This document shows, piece after piece, positions 1 through 11,700 of a stretch of 64,000 bases of DNA; the stretch's first letter is position 1, and each line of letters opens with the position of its first letter. This DNA is from Nematostella vectensis. Lineage: Eukaryota; Cnidaria; Anthozoa; Actiniaria; Edwardsiidae. Both the position numbers and the translations under genes were made by a program. The DNA is taken from contig NC_064046.1 in the NCBI RefSeq assembly GCF_932526225.1, forward strand, positions 3,844,001 to 3,908,000. The letters run 5' to 3'. The notes beneath the pieces were generated by a model. It was not told the DNA's origin and searched no databases. It was given only the letters and a program-made list of their open reading frames with translations.

Positions 1-3000
1 CTCACAGGCGGTGTTCTCTTGCGTGTTCTACTTTGCTTCCGTTTCCCTATATCAGGGATTCCTTATGGTTGGGTAAGTGAATCAGCTTATGAGGGATACC
101 AAATTGGTCTCCATTTTTTTGCTATTGCTCGGTCGAATGTTCGCGCATTTATTTTACGGTGCTCGCAAAATGTGTTGCTGAACCTTTGACCAAGCTGTAG
201 TTACAACACAAAACTATTGAAAGTGTTGAGCGATATCTCAGAGGTACAAGCTCAGGTTAAGTCAAGTGTCACATCAGGAGTGAAATCCTGGCACGTTCTG
301 GATTTTGAATCCTTTGTTTCCTTGGATTATTTTGTTTGGGTCTTGCCTCTCATTGCATTACCGCACTTCATTCATCTATATTGGGCACAAATAAACTGCT
401 CGGTAGCTCGGGGACGCTGTGGTACCATCTTAAAGTGTCAAACGCATCAGTTTACTTCTGGTCAAATACGTAGCCATCTTCGATTATTTTTAAAGGTAAA
501 CGGGAAAAATATTTCGCAATTGTAAAAGCAGTGTATCTATTGAAAGTTTCTCTGAGGATGTGACTGAGAATTTTCAAGCGTGGATCCTATGCGACCGTGT
601 ATACGATGTTCTCTGATTCTCTCTTTAAATGTGTGACCGTGTATACCATGTTCCCTGTATTCGCTGTTTCGATATGTGACCGTGTATATGTTCCCTGTAT
701 TCTCTCCTTAGATATGTGACCGTGTATACCATGTTCCCTGTATTCTCTCTCTAGATATCCGACCGTGTATACCATGTTCCCTGTATTCTCTCTCTAGATA
801 TGCGACCGTGTATACCATGTTCCCTGTATTCTCTCTCTAGATATGTGACCGTATATACCATGTTCCCTGTATTCTCTCTCTAGATATGCGACCGTGTATA
901 CCATGTTCCCTGTATTCTCTCTCTAGATATGCGACCGTGCAAACCATGTTCCCTGTATTGTATTTTCTCTCTTTAGATGTGTGACCGTATATACCATGTT
1001 CCCTGTATTCCCTCTCTAGATATGCGACCGTGTATACCATGTTCCCTGTATTCTCTCTCTAGATATGCGACCGTGTATACCATGTTCCCTGTATTGTATT
1101 TTCTCTCTTTAGATGTGTGACCGTATATACCATGTTCCCTGTATTCTCTCTCTAGATATGCGACCGTGTATACCATGTTCCCTGTTCTCTCTCTAGATAT
1201 GCGACCGTGTATACCATGTTCCCTGTATTGTATTTTCTCTCTTTAGATGTGTGACCGTATATACCATGTTCCCTGTATTCTCTCTTTAGATATGCGACCG
1301 TGTATACCATGTTCCCTGTATTCTCTCTCAAGATATGCGATCGTGTATACCATGTTCCCTGTATTCTCTCTCTAGATATGCGACCGTGTATACCATGTTC
1401 CCTGTATTGAATTTTCTCTCTTTAGATATGCGACCGTATATACCATGTTCCCTGTATTCTCTCTTTAGATATGCGACCGCGTACACCATGTTCCCTGTAT
1501 TCTCTCTTTAGATATGCGACCGCGTACACCATTTTTCCTGTATTCTCTCTTTAGATATGCGACCGCGTACACCATTTTCCCTGTATTCTCTCTCTAGATA
1601 TGCGACCGTGTATACCATGTTCCCTGTATTTTCTCTTGTTCTGGACGTGGATGTATCAGCAGACAAAGCACTTCTTTACCCGGAACTCTACAAAGACTTA
1701 ACAAAGGTAAGACGCCATTTTAGCATTCTAGTAATACCAAATGTGAGATATCCTTGATTGAATTTGGTAAACGTTAAAGTCATTTTAGTCATTAGATCAG
1801 TAGCGTATCCAAGGGGTCCAGCCCCCCCCCCCCCCCCCCCCCAGAAAAGTTTTTGGGAGCAAAATTCACAAATTTACCTAACGTCATGTGCTTTACATTT
1901 TGTGCCCCCCAACCCCTCGGGCAATCCTGGATCCACCCTGTAGATTTAATTTAAAACTCGAGCTGCAATTCCATGCTCTGTGTGACACCTTTCCCTGGTA
2001 TAATAAGATGTGTCCCTCCTAGGACACATTGTTAACGACATTCAAGCATATGCCCTAAAGAATAACATGCGCCTTAATCCATCAAAGTGCAAAGAAATGT
2101 CCGTTAGCTTCTTAAACTATGATAGTTGCAGTTGGCAGCCCATGGCCGTAGGCGGCAATACCATCGATCGGGTGCAGTCGTTCAAGCTGCTTGGCGTTCT
2201 CGTATCGTGTGACTTGACATGGGTTGCGCACTGCGACTTCATAATTAAGAAGGCTAACAAAAGGCTTTATGCTCTAAGAGTACTTAAGAAATGCGGCCTG
2301 GATGCCATAGAGCTGATAACAGTCTACCGGTCACTTATCAGATCGGTCATTGAATATGCGTCTGCAGCCTTTTCGAACCTTCCAAATTATCCGTCTGACG
2401 CCCTAGAGAATGTACAGAGGCGTGCGCTCAAGACCGCTTTCCCAGGTAGTAGTTATGAGGGCTCACTCACGCTTGCAAAGCTTCCAACGTTGCACGAGCG
2501 AAGAAATATCGCATGCCAGCGATTCGTTTCCAGAATCAAACCAGAGAATCCTCTTTTTCCTATCATTAAAGGGCGTCGCATTACGCATGATCCAGGTTAT
2601 AATCTCAGATCTAAATCTAAATCTTATCAGAGGCCTACTAATACGAGTCGTTTCAACGAGTTCGTTACTGTTAAATATGCTGATTACATTTGATTAATTG
2701 TAGTTTATTGTATTGCTTACTTGTATCTCTGACTCACCTGTAATCCAGTCTATACTGCGAAAGGTTGAATTAAACTCATTATTATCATTTCCCGTCAACT
2801 TTTTAGCCCCTTCCTCGTTGACGTTGTAGCTAGGCAAAGTTACAAAATAATCAGGTTTACGAGTTATAGGTTCGATGGCTACTGCCAGCTTTATCAGTAC
2901 CCGCCACCATGATACCAATGGGTTGGGTTTGTTAGTTTTCTTCATCCTCAGCTCTTGAGGTCTGCATTGGGTTTTGAGACATCGTCTGCAGCCCTCTAAC

Positions 3001-4201
3001 ATGCATTTCAAGTGCAGCTGTCTAGAATGCAAAAGCAACTTAATGATGTTATGTTAGTGTGTCTCTTCAGTCAATGATGGGTTTAGGTTATCAAGCCTTT
3101 GAAAGTTATAGCATAATACAAAAAGTGTTTTCTTGTAAGCTCTCTTGTAATCTCATTTTTTGTTATTGTTTTTGCAGGGCCGGTCCTTATCATACAAAAC
3201 TTTCTTTGTTTGGGTTCTTGTCTCAATCTATCAAGGTAAAATATATGTCTATATCAAAGAATAACCAGTAGCCAGTCCTTACCTTGGCACCAACATCATC
3301 ATGTCCATTTTAACTCCCCTGTCTTCCCTCTCTAGGTACCATCATCATGTCCATTATATATCCCCTGTCTCCCCTCCCTAGGTACCATCATCATGTCCAT
3401 TATAACTTACCTCCCTCCCCTCCCTAGGTACCATCATCATGTTTGGTGGTCTGCTGTTGTTCGATGCTGAGTTCATCCATGTGGTATCCATCACCTTCAC
3501 CTCGCTTATCCTGACCGAGCTGCTAATGGTCGCTCTCACTGTACGCACTTGGCACTGGATGATGGTCGTGGCGGAGCTTCTAAGTCTCGGCATCTATATC
3601 GGCTCTCTCGCACTCTTGCACGATTACTTTGGTGAGTACAGAGTCCATAAGGGATCGAGTGGCGGTGAGTAGTTTAAATGGCAGTGCTGGCGATGATCAT
3701 AATGGTAATTGATGGAGATGATGAAGTTGGTTGTTGATGGCGCTTAAGAGTGTTTTGGTGGTGATGCTGACAGTGAAAGTGATGGTGGTGAAAGTAATGG
3801 TGGTAGTCATAGTGATCACTTAAAAGCAGGTGGTGGTGGTGATAATAGTTGATAATAGCGATGATGTGTGTGATGATAATGGTGATGGTGATGATAATTG
3901 TTGTAGTCGTGTGCGTGTGTGATTATAATGGTGATTGTGGCGATGATTCCTGTATACGGGTGGTGATTTTTGTGGTGATATTGGTGGTGGTGATATTGAT
4001 AATGTCGATGCATACGATAAGCATCGCCAAAAATACCTTTTTTGACGGCAATCGTATATGTTTTCAGACGAATCCTTTCTGATATCCACGGACTTCATAT
4101 GGAAGGTCATAGTGATTACCCTTATCAGCTGCCTTCCGCTCTACATACTCAAGTACCTCAGGCGCAAATACGCCCCGCCTAGCTACTCGAAACTCACGTG
4201 A
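1..4201 (+). CDS. ATP9A/B: ATP9A/B-type phospholipid-transporting ATPase, C-terminal exons (5' partial)
   Basis: C-terminal 189 or so residues of a class-2 P4-ATPase (Neo1/ATP9 group), a flippase-type membrane pump of Golgi and endosomes. Exons: about 8-72, 1598-1706, 3178-3235, 3428-3631, 4068-4201 (stop TGA 4199-4201). All junctions are GT-AG and every phase fits. Recognisable motifs are [70 protein letters not shown] and the final [17 protein letters not shown]. These match the last transmembrane segments and tail of animal ATP9A/ATP9B. The catalytic DKTG part lies upstream of the window. The CAG at 5-7 is either the acceptor of the first exon or a Gln codon. Introns 1 and 3 carry tandem arrays derived from their own 3' splice junctions. 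I cannot tell ATP9A from ATP9B; a single pre-duplication orthologue is likely in a cnidarian. Confidence 0.93.
590..1597 (+). repeat. Minisatellite made of 23 copies of an intron 3' splice junction
   Basis: About 23 tandem units, basic period 43 bp with some variants near 51 bp, fill the intron in front of the exon at 1598. Each unit has a pyrimidine stretch ending TCTCTCTCTAG, followed by the first 30 or so bases of that exon (ATATGCGACCGTGTATACCA and onward to CCCTGTAT). The last unit runs straight into the true exon. Upstream units differ by point changes such as GTATATACC or GCGTACACC. If an upstream acceptor were used and read through, the next TAG acceptor would fall in frame as a stop codon. 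Minus-strand open frames here are by-products of the repeat. Confidence 0.95.
1798..1940. mobile_element. hAT-like MITE with internal poly(C)
   Basis: A short element starts CAGTAGCGTATCCAAGG and ends CCTGGATCCACCCTG, giving imperfect terminal inverted repeats of the CAGGGGCGGATCCAGG type. It holds a run of 21 C at 1822-1842. TAGAT occurs on both flanks, but a clean 8-bp target duplication is not certain. It lies in an ATP9 intron. Confidence 0.5.
1985..2790 (+). mobile_element. 5'-truncated LINE, C-terminal reverse transcriptase fragment
   Basis: An open frame of about 225 codons ends with TGA near 2693. It contains [53 protein letters not shown] and [20 protein letters not shown]. This is the usual C-terminal thumb region of Jockey/CR1-superfamily non-LTR reverse transcriptases. 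The catalytic YxDD core and endonuclease are missing, as expected for 5' truncation. It lies inside an ATP9 intron on the sense strand. The frame is intact but has no start of its own, so it is a dead insertion. Confidence 0.85.
3285..3427 (+). repeat. 46-bp tandem copies of a second ATP9 splice acceptor
   Basis: Three units precede the exon at 3428, with boundaries at about 3290, 3336 and 3382 and an exact period of 46 bp for the last two. Each has a pyrimidine tract ending CTAG and then GTACCATCATCATG, the first bases of the exon. The copies read TCCATTATA where the exon reads TTTGG. Because 46 is not a multiple of three, use of an upstream acceptor would shift the frame. Confidence 0.9.
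3680..4030. repeat. GGT/GAT simple-sequence intron
   Basis: Degenerate GATGGTGGTGATG-type low-complexity DNA fills the last ATP9 intron (3632-4067). His-rich or Val-rich open frames here are artefacts of the repeat. Confidence 0.8.
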
Positions 4202-4275
4202 GAACCGCACGGCGCTGATAGCGTAAGGAGATCACTCACGTGAGAACCGCACGGCGCTGATAGCGTAAGGATATA
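4193..4275 (+). repeat. 42-bp tandem duplication across the ATP9 stop codon
   Basis: Two copies, beginning at 4193 and 4235, start CTCACGTGAGAACCGCACGG. The first copy contains the stop codon TGA (4199-4201) and the second lies wholly in the 3' UTR. The copies are essentially identical up to TAAGGA, so the event looks recent. Confidence 0.9.
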
Positions 4276-4515
4276 TCTTTGCAACTGCAAGCAGTACATA
4301 GTATAGACAGGCCGTTTAACCATTGGCCTTTGTGGGGACTTTCTAAAGATGGGTTGAAGTTCTTTCCATTATATTTTACGGCCCAAGAAAGGGTTTGCTA
4401 TGCCCTCGAGGAGGGTTGGGAGTACAATGCGCAGGTAGAGCAATGATTTGAAATTAGGAATTGAAATTGTAGACATTAGTTGCGGTTTATTTCCCACACA
4501 CTGACCCACTCGAGA

Positions 4516-4746
4516 TAGCCTGCTTGCAGGCGTTTACCCGGTGTTTTTTTTCGCTATGTTTACCCGGTGTTTTCGCTATGCGCCGAGTCGTGGCCGCCAT
4601 CTTGTTTTGTTCAGGCCGCGTGAAAGCTGGAACGAGTTCGTCACGTTATGTCACTCGCGCCAAGCTAGCGCGGCCAAAAACAAGATGGCGACCACGACTA
4701 AACGCATAGCGAAAAAAACACCGGGTAAACGCCTGCAAGCAGGCTA
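4516..4746. mobile_element. 231-bp foldback MITE with 9-bp target duplication (MULE-like)
   Basis: Long terminal inverted repeats start TAGCCTGCTTGCAGGCGTTT and the right end is the complement. They extend inward through CACCGGGTAAACG and CAAGATGGCG. It is flanked by an exact 9-bp direct repeat CACTCGAGA (4507-4515 and 4747-4755), which is typical of Mutator-like elements. It codes for nothing. A more decayed relative lies at about 37370-37540. Confidence 0.85.
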
Positions 4747-5834
4747 CACTCGAGAAATCATGTGTAACCTGCAATGCGTTATGGGTATCAATATGATACA
4801 AACTAAATCGAATCTCTGTTTCGAGAAAACTGATATAGTTATTATGATAAGTGTTTCTTTAGAAATTTTGCATTTGTTAACCATCCATCTTAAAATTTAC
4901 TAAATGAGGTAATCAAAATGCGTCCAAAAATGAGTTTATGAGGTTTTTTTAGACCTTAAAGTTTTGTGAGTGGAGATATTCCTTCTCTGAAATTACCCCA
5001 ACCTCGCTGAAGATAATAGGCAGCCATTCAAAGAAAACTTTTTAGGTGAGGTATTTATTGGCGCGAATCTTTCTTTATGTGTAATGGATATTTATAAGTA
5101 ATGGGAGAACATTTTTTTATTCAAATTCACGTCTTTCAGTATTTGTAAGCCTTGTGCAGTAATCAAGAGTTGGACATGCAGGGTTAATATATGAGCTAGA
5201 TACTAGCTTCAAGGTAGTTTAAACAACTCTCGGATTTATAGAAAATAGATACTTTAAACGGTACAAGAACATAAACTTATATATGCTCTGTTGGTGGTAC
5301 GTTTTCGTAATAAAATAATCAGACAAAGTGAAATGTTAACTTTTAGAATAACGTACCTCATAACGTTGATGGTGCATGGAAGCGGTAAAAAAAACTGTCT
5401 TCCGTATTTAGAAAGACAGAGATATAGAGTTAAACCAGCCTATATACAATTTTTGTATTGTTCATAAAAGAAAAAAAAACTTAATAAAAATATAAACATT
5501 GGGATATAGTAATAGTTAATAATATTGATAATACTAATCAGATATTCCTCTAGCATCCCTTTCCCTATAAATTTTAGAAGTAAAATGTCTTCTAGAGAAT
5601 ATCCCCAAGAATGTCTCAGATACAGTTGAAATAAATCGCACCAAAGGCTCAAATCATCATTACCAACGACCACTGCTCCACTGCTCTGCAACGAGCAACT
5701 AAACAAAAATATCACGAGCATTTTGAAAAAAAAAATGCTTTATTAAAACACAAATATATTTCCCAATTTCACTAGAGGATTTTAGGTATCGAGGTAAGGA
5801 CGAGGCCCATTTGCTACTGCTAAGCTTAGAGCCT

Positions 5835-6145
5835 CTGGTACACCGGGTATGGCCCTGGCCAAACGAGGACAAAATGTTGCCCGCAACATTGGGGAAACAT
5901 GTTTCCTAAATGTTTCCGAGGATGGCCAAACGGTCACGAAACATCGGGAAACTTGTTTACGCGCGTTTGGAAACATGAACTGTTTCTACCTGGCTGTGGA
6001 AACATTCTTTCTGTCTTGGACACGAAATGTGTGGCGCGCAACAATGTTTCCGTGGTAGCCAAACTGGGACTGGGACTACATATCGGGGAAACATGCGCGC
6101 GGATAACTTGTTTCCGTCATCAGGTGCCCTTGTTTGACAGGTAAA
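5835..6145. repeat. Degenerate repeat rich in GGAAACATGTTTCC
   Basis: Several imperfect, partly palindromic copies of GGAAACATGTTTCC and GGCCAAACGG lie between the ATP9 3' end and the next gene. This looks like an interspersed repeat rather than a gene. Open frames are short and have no recognisable domain. Confidence 0.4.
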
Positions 6146-6582
6146 AACGGAAAAAAATATATAAAATGCGCCATTTACAAAATGTATTTTCTTTAACCTA
6201 CTACAGCAAAATAGATTTATTACAATAATAATAAATACTATAACATTGCTATTTAATACAATAATTATGGATAGTTTAAAATGGCTAAGGCGCAGACCTT
6301 ACGTGCGGCATGACTAGCGCGCATTTTGTTTTAGCTTTTTCTTAGAAACTCTCTAAGAAAAAAGCGTTTATTATGAAATGAGACTTTAAAGTATTTGGAA
6401 ATCCATTTGATCAAGTTAAAAAAGATATTCAAAAATACTTCGTCGGACGCGAACAGCAGCGCGTGCTTTTACTGTATTCTACGTCACAATCGCAAAGCTG
6501 CTATCAATCAGAGACGTGCTTACAAAATCCTTACCAAACTTATTGCTTATGAAGATGTTTATAATCTTTAGAGCGTGAAGCC

Positions 6583-6595
6583 GTTGCCTAGCAAC
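6583..6595. promoter_or_regulatory. RFX X-box motif
   Basis: GTTGCCTAGCAAC is a perfect match to the X-box half sites GTNRCC and RGYAAC with a 1-bp spacer. It is an exact inverted repeat and lies about 180 bp upstream of the ATG at 6775. RFX factors bind such sites in promoters of ciliary genes in many animals. Control of this gene by RFX is an inference from sequence only. Confidence 0.55.
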
Positions 6596-6774
6596 TAATC
6601 CATTAGAAGTCAATCAACCTTTTTTATTGACCTTTTGTAACAACAGTCCGCCGCGGGAAAACAAGTCGTTGTCGTAATCGATCATAAAATGGTCGTTAAA
6701 CGTCTTCTAGTTAGCAGGATACGCAAATAATTAGTTTGTTTGATATCTTAGAAAGTTTCCACATTAGTTCAGGC

Positions 6775-8684
6775 ATGGGTTGCGCTCCAAGTCGACAAAA
6801 AGAGCAAGAAAGTGGTGGTATTTCTTCGCCGGAACCTGCCCCGAACACAAATATCCCAAAGCAGAATGGAGTCCCATCTAAAACAAAAACCGCAAGCAAA
6901 GACTCTAATGGTTCTTTGAATAAAATAAAAACCATCGGAAATGCAATCGAGGCTCCCGATTCTAGATCGAGAAGTAAAAAGCTGACAATTTTGCATTTTA
7001 ATGATGTTTACAACATCGAGCCGCGTAATACTGAACCTGTTGGCGGAGCAGCGAGATTCGCTCACAAAATGGCGAGCTACAAGCATCTGAATCCATTCAT
7101 CGTCTTCAGTGGTGATGTCTTGAATCCTTCAATGAGTAAGTACGCTCGGAAATACTGAAAAGCACTGTGGACTTTGATTTGTATACAAAGAGAAAATTTT
7201 CTTGGACGACAGGTCATTCGGGGTCAAAACACTCTATTATTATTACTCTAACATATGACAGAAGGAAGATAATGGGGGTGTTTATTAATTTATATCGATA
7301 TGTTAGGAAAAAAAATTGTGATATTTAAGAATAAGCTCACAATTTCCGAAAAAAAAAAAAACGTTTGTTTAAGGTCTATTTTCTTCCACCAGAAATTGTC
7401 TTAACCCTCCCCTCCTCACTTTGATTTTTGCTCTCCCTCTCCCTTGTTTTGTCCCACAGTCCTGAAGACTCTTGTATTTTACTTTTATTTATAAAAACTG
7501 CTACTCTTTTTTTTCTGATTATTTTACTTTTTAAATTAATAGAGGCTGCCAGCCAGCCCTGAAGATTCAAAGATATTCACCAGGACCCTCCATCTCAAAT
7601 AGTTAACTCTAACACTTTCGGCCGTTTTTATTTTACTTCTTCAATCACAATTCAGTAGACCTATAGCCACATCAAACATTTGGATTGGTGGTCGATCCTT
7701 CCTACACGATCAGTAATGATAACCCACTAAATAATTTTCTCCACAGTAAGCACTGTTACCAGAGGCAAGCATATGATACCGGTGCTGAATGCCCTTGGCA
7801 TCAACATTGCAGTTTATGGAAACCATGACTTTGGTAATGTATCATATAAGCCAGGACTGTTGACAGAGTCCCACCCCCCTCCCCTACATAACTTCCATCA
7901 ATAGCCAAATTGAGTCTGCCCCTACCCCCCAGTGACAGGCATGTAACTAGGGATACGCATGCACATCCCCTTGGACCATCAAAAAGTGATATGGTAGACT
8001 ATAAGCATAAAATATCTATGGCCACACCTCCCATTTTCTAGTCTCCCTTGCAGTCAAGCACAGCCTAGCGTGTCCAGCTAGTCCAGAATGGATGCAAGGG
8101 ATACCCCTTCCCCTCCCTTCCAAGAAATTCTGCCTTTGTGCCCGAGTACTAGCCTCTCCCACAGGCTCTTGAGTCAATTCACACAGCTGCCCAGTAGAGG
8201 GGGAGGGGGTTAAAACCCGGGGGGGGGGGGGGGGGTTCTTCCCATGTCGACCTTGTCAACCTGATAGGGATGCTTGTTGTGTATTTTAGGGGTCAAAATC
8301 GGGCCTCTGGTATTTTTTAGGGGGTATCTGGGAGAGAATAGGCTTTTTTGATCTTGCAGGTATTTTTTAGGGGTATTTCAAATTTCCTGACGAGCATCCC
8401 TATCACTTTTACCCTGAAATCCCCCCCCCCCCCCAGTATTAAGATCCCCCTCTTGGGTTGCCAGGGGAATGTGTTATATACCCCTATCCATTTATGACAT
8501 CTACTTACATAGGTTTGTGAGTCAGACAGCCAAAAAAAACAAAAGCAAATTACACTCCTTCCCCATTGTCATTGAGTTAACACCCCCTCCCCCTCCCCCT
8601 TCAGTGAAAAGCTAGATCGCTCCTGCTAGCTGAGGAAAGAAGACAGAATAGTGGGGTTGGGGTAAATATTTTAATATAATAACT

Positions 8685-8740
<56 letters not shown>

Positions 8741-11700
8741 TGATTTTTCATTGCTTTTGTTGCTGTAAGCTGCTACTGCTACCATTGTGGTTTATCACTA
8801 ATTTATTTTTATTTTTCTGACTCTGCACAATCTGAGCTTCTTGCTTGCATGTAGATTTTGGAGTTGATGATCTTATCGAGTTCAATGAGTCCACAAACTT
8901 TCCTTGGTTGATGAGCAACGTCATTGATAATATCTCCAAAGACACTCTGGCTGATGGAGAAAAGTCAAAGATTATAGAATGGGAAGGCATTAAGGTATCA
9001 AATATATATGTATTTTCAGTTCCTCTGGTGTAGCAACTTCGTTTGTTATAATGCTCTAAGGCCTAAAGCCTGGAAAGGGTAATGCCGCCTTAACTGCTCT
9101 CTATAAAGATAACCATCCTCACTATCATCATAGTCATGTTGGTTTTAATTATAATAATTGATCACTATCATCACATATTTGTTATTCATCTCATCATTGT
9201 TTCATCATAGTTTATTTTCCTTTTAACCATATCAAAGCTATCATTAATATTCTTGTCACCATTATTATTCTGGATATGGTTGTCATTAATGAATTAATTG
9301 CTTATTGATTTGTACTAATTTCTGCAATTTTCATATCATTTCTGTCTTACCATCATAAATGGTAACCATGAAGTTCCTATGTAAGCGCTTTTATTTGTTG
9401 CCATTCTAGATTGGCTGTATTGGTTTGGTCGAGCAAGAATGGCTTGTTACCTTGGCAACTGTCGATCCAAGTGAGGTAACATACCTGGACTTCTCTCAGG
9501 AGGGAGCGAAACTCGCCCAACATCTCAGGGACCAGGTAAAATATCATTAAAGAAAGGCTGAACTGTAGAATAACTTGTTTTTTTCCCACTTCTTGATGCT
9601 TTAAGGTAGACAGTTACCTAAAAAATAGCCTGTCCAAGGTTTTTCATTTTTTTACAAAACAAGCGCGAAGTTGTTGTTTTGCCATTGCAAACTGTCTCGC
9701 GTTTTGCTCGATCAAAGCCGGGCTTATGAAGTTACAACCTTGGTACAGCTTCTCAAAATTGTTTTAAAACGATAGCAACTTCGTTTAAAAATGACGGCAA
9801 ACTCGTCAAAAAACCCAGGCAGTACTTGCGCAGCCATGGGCTGCTCCAACAACCACTATACAACACATGTGTCAATACATGCATCTCCATAAGACCGTGA
9901 AATTAGGAAAAAATGGGCCCGATTCGTCGGGACTAAGCGAAAGGAGTTCTCTATCGGAAGCGCCACCGCTCTTTGTTCGAGCCATTTCGCCGATGAACGA
10001 TTCAAGCGATCAAACCTGAATCTCCCTGATGCTAAGGCCCCGAAACTCAAAACGAGTTTAAAGAGGGGACCTCTTCCTACACTGCATCGGGAAATAAAAG
10101 AGAACATAACGGAAAAAGCTCGCAAGGGACCGCATGTACTAAGTATAAGTACAATGCATATTTACGACAATTACGCTGTGACAGACTGTGCGAGTCACAG
10201 CAAGTTTTGAGGTTGAGTTGTTGAGTTTTGAGGTTGAGTTCATGACATAAAAAAAGGTATAGGGATATTTAGTTCTAGAGACTAGAACTAAATTTCAGTT
10301 TGACAGATTGACAGACGAACAATCGAACATTATGCCATGTTTTGACATGGGACTCGTGATCTCTCGTAAAGTGTTCGTGGTCAATAAATCAACAAGAGGA
10401 GTGCACAAGCAAGATTTTTAGAGCACATTTCAGTAAGTTTGGAAAAATGTTCACTCGTCAGTTACTTGGGACGAGTTACCACAGCTCTCAAAGAGTGTTG
10501 AAGGAGAATTTAATAACAGTTTCAGACCGATTTTGCCGACTTATGAGCCGGGTCGGAAGCCGGTTCATACTTTCGATCGACGATGTCATTATTCAACTGA
10601 GTTCTGGGGCTTTGATTTCGGATATCCTATATGATTTAACACTAAAATTTCGCGCCGTACCATGGTTGTGAAGTCACTACAGGCCTCCCAACGGCCCAAA
10701 TTCGGCCCCAGTCTGCGAGACATTTTCTTTCGACGAAAATTAAAAAAAAAAAAATCCAAAAACGAACAAAAATGAAGCGCCTTTGTTATTCAGGCTTGCT
10801 ACTTAACCTCTAGACTTATGTTTTAGCAAAATATAGTTTTCGTTTCTGACCTAGTTTAAAGGCGTGTGTGTACAGACTGTATAGCTACTCCCTCCAATTA
10901 TATCAACAATCTTCTAACACTAACAGCATAGTTAGCTGTGTAATAATATCAGATAAATATTTTATCAATAAAGCTCACCCCACAAAAACAATTTATCATT
11001 GAAAATCATGAGAATTATTCCCTTGAGCAGGGTTAACGTAAATTATGGCCATGTTATTTCTGAGCTCCATGTATACTTATTCTCTTTGTATAAATATCGT
11101 TAAGTTATTATGGCAATTGATGCCATCCCACATGGTTTGGTTCTCAGGGAGCTGACTTTGTTATCGCTCTGACCCACATGCGCGTGCCAAATGACTGCCG
11201 CCTGGCCGAGACTACACCCGGTATTGACCTGATACTAGGGGGGCATGACCATCACTACGAGGTGTTGAAGGTAAACTAACACGTTGTGGTATTGACCTGA
11301 TACTAGGGGGGCATGACCATCACAACGAGGTGTTGAAGGTAAACTAACACGTGGTATTGACCTGATACTAGGGGGTCATGACCATCACTACGAGGTGTTG
11401 AAGGTAAAATAACACGTGGTATTGACCTGATACTAGGGGGGCATGACCATCACTACGAGGTGTTGAAGGTAAACTAACACGTGGTATTGACCTGATACTA
11501 GGGGGGGGGCATGCCCATCACTACGAGGTGTTGAAGGTAAACTAACACGTGGTATTGACCTGATACTAGGGGGGGCATGACCATCACTACGAGGTGTTGA
11601 AGGTAGACTACCCAAAGAGTGTCTATTTTGTCATTTACAGTGTTGTTGTCCTTAACGTAGGATGCGTCTGCTTACGAGGATTAACAAGGTCCCTTGCACC

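Noticed and set aside
587-1176. Minus-strand frames with repeated Met-Val-Tyr-Thr-Val units
   Set aside because: Antisense of the 43-bp acceptor-derived array, with no independent support.
590-1597. CRISPR-like regular repeat array
   Set aside because: Units are contiguous with no unique spacers, in eukaryotic intron DNA.
2694-3038. 114-codon minus-strand frame
   Set aside because: No domain, no splice support; lies across the 3' tail of a LINE fragment.
6736-6774. N-terminal extension of the phosphoesterase starting at a TTG
   Set aside because: No ATG in that stretch. The ATG at 6775 gives the MGC acylation signal and is the natural start.
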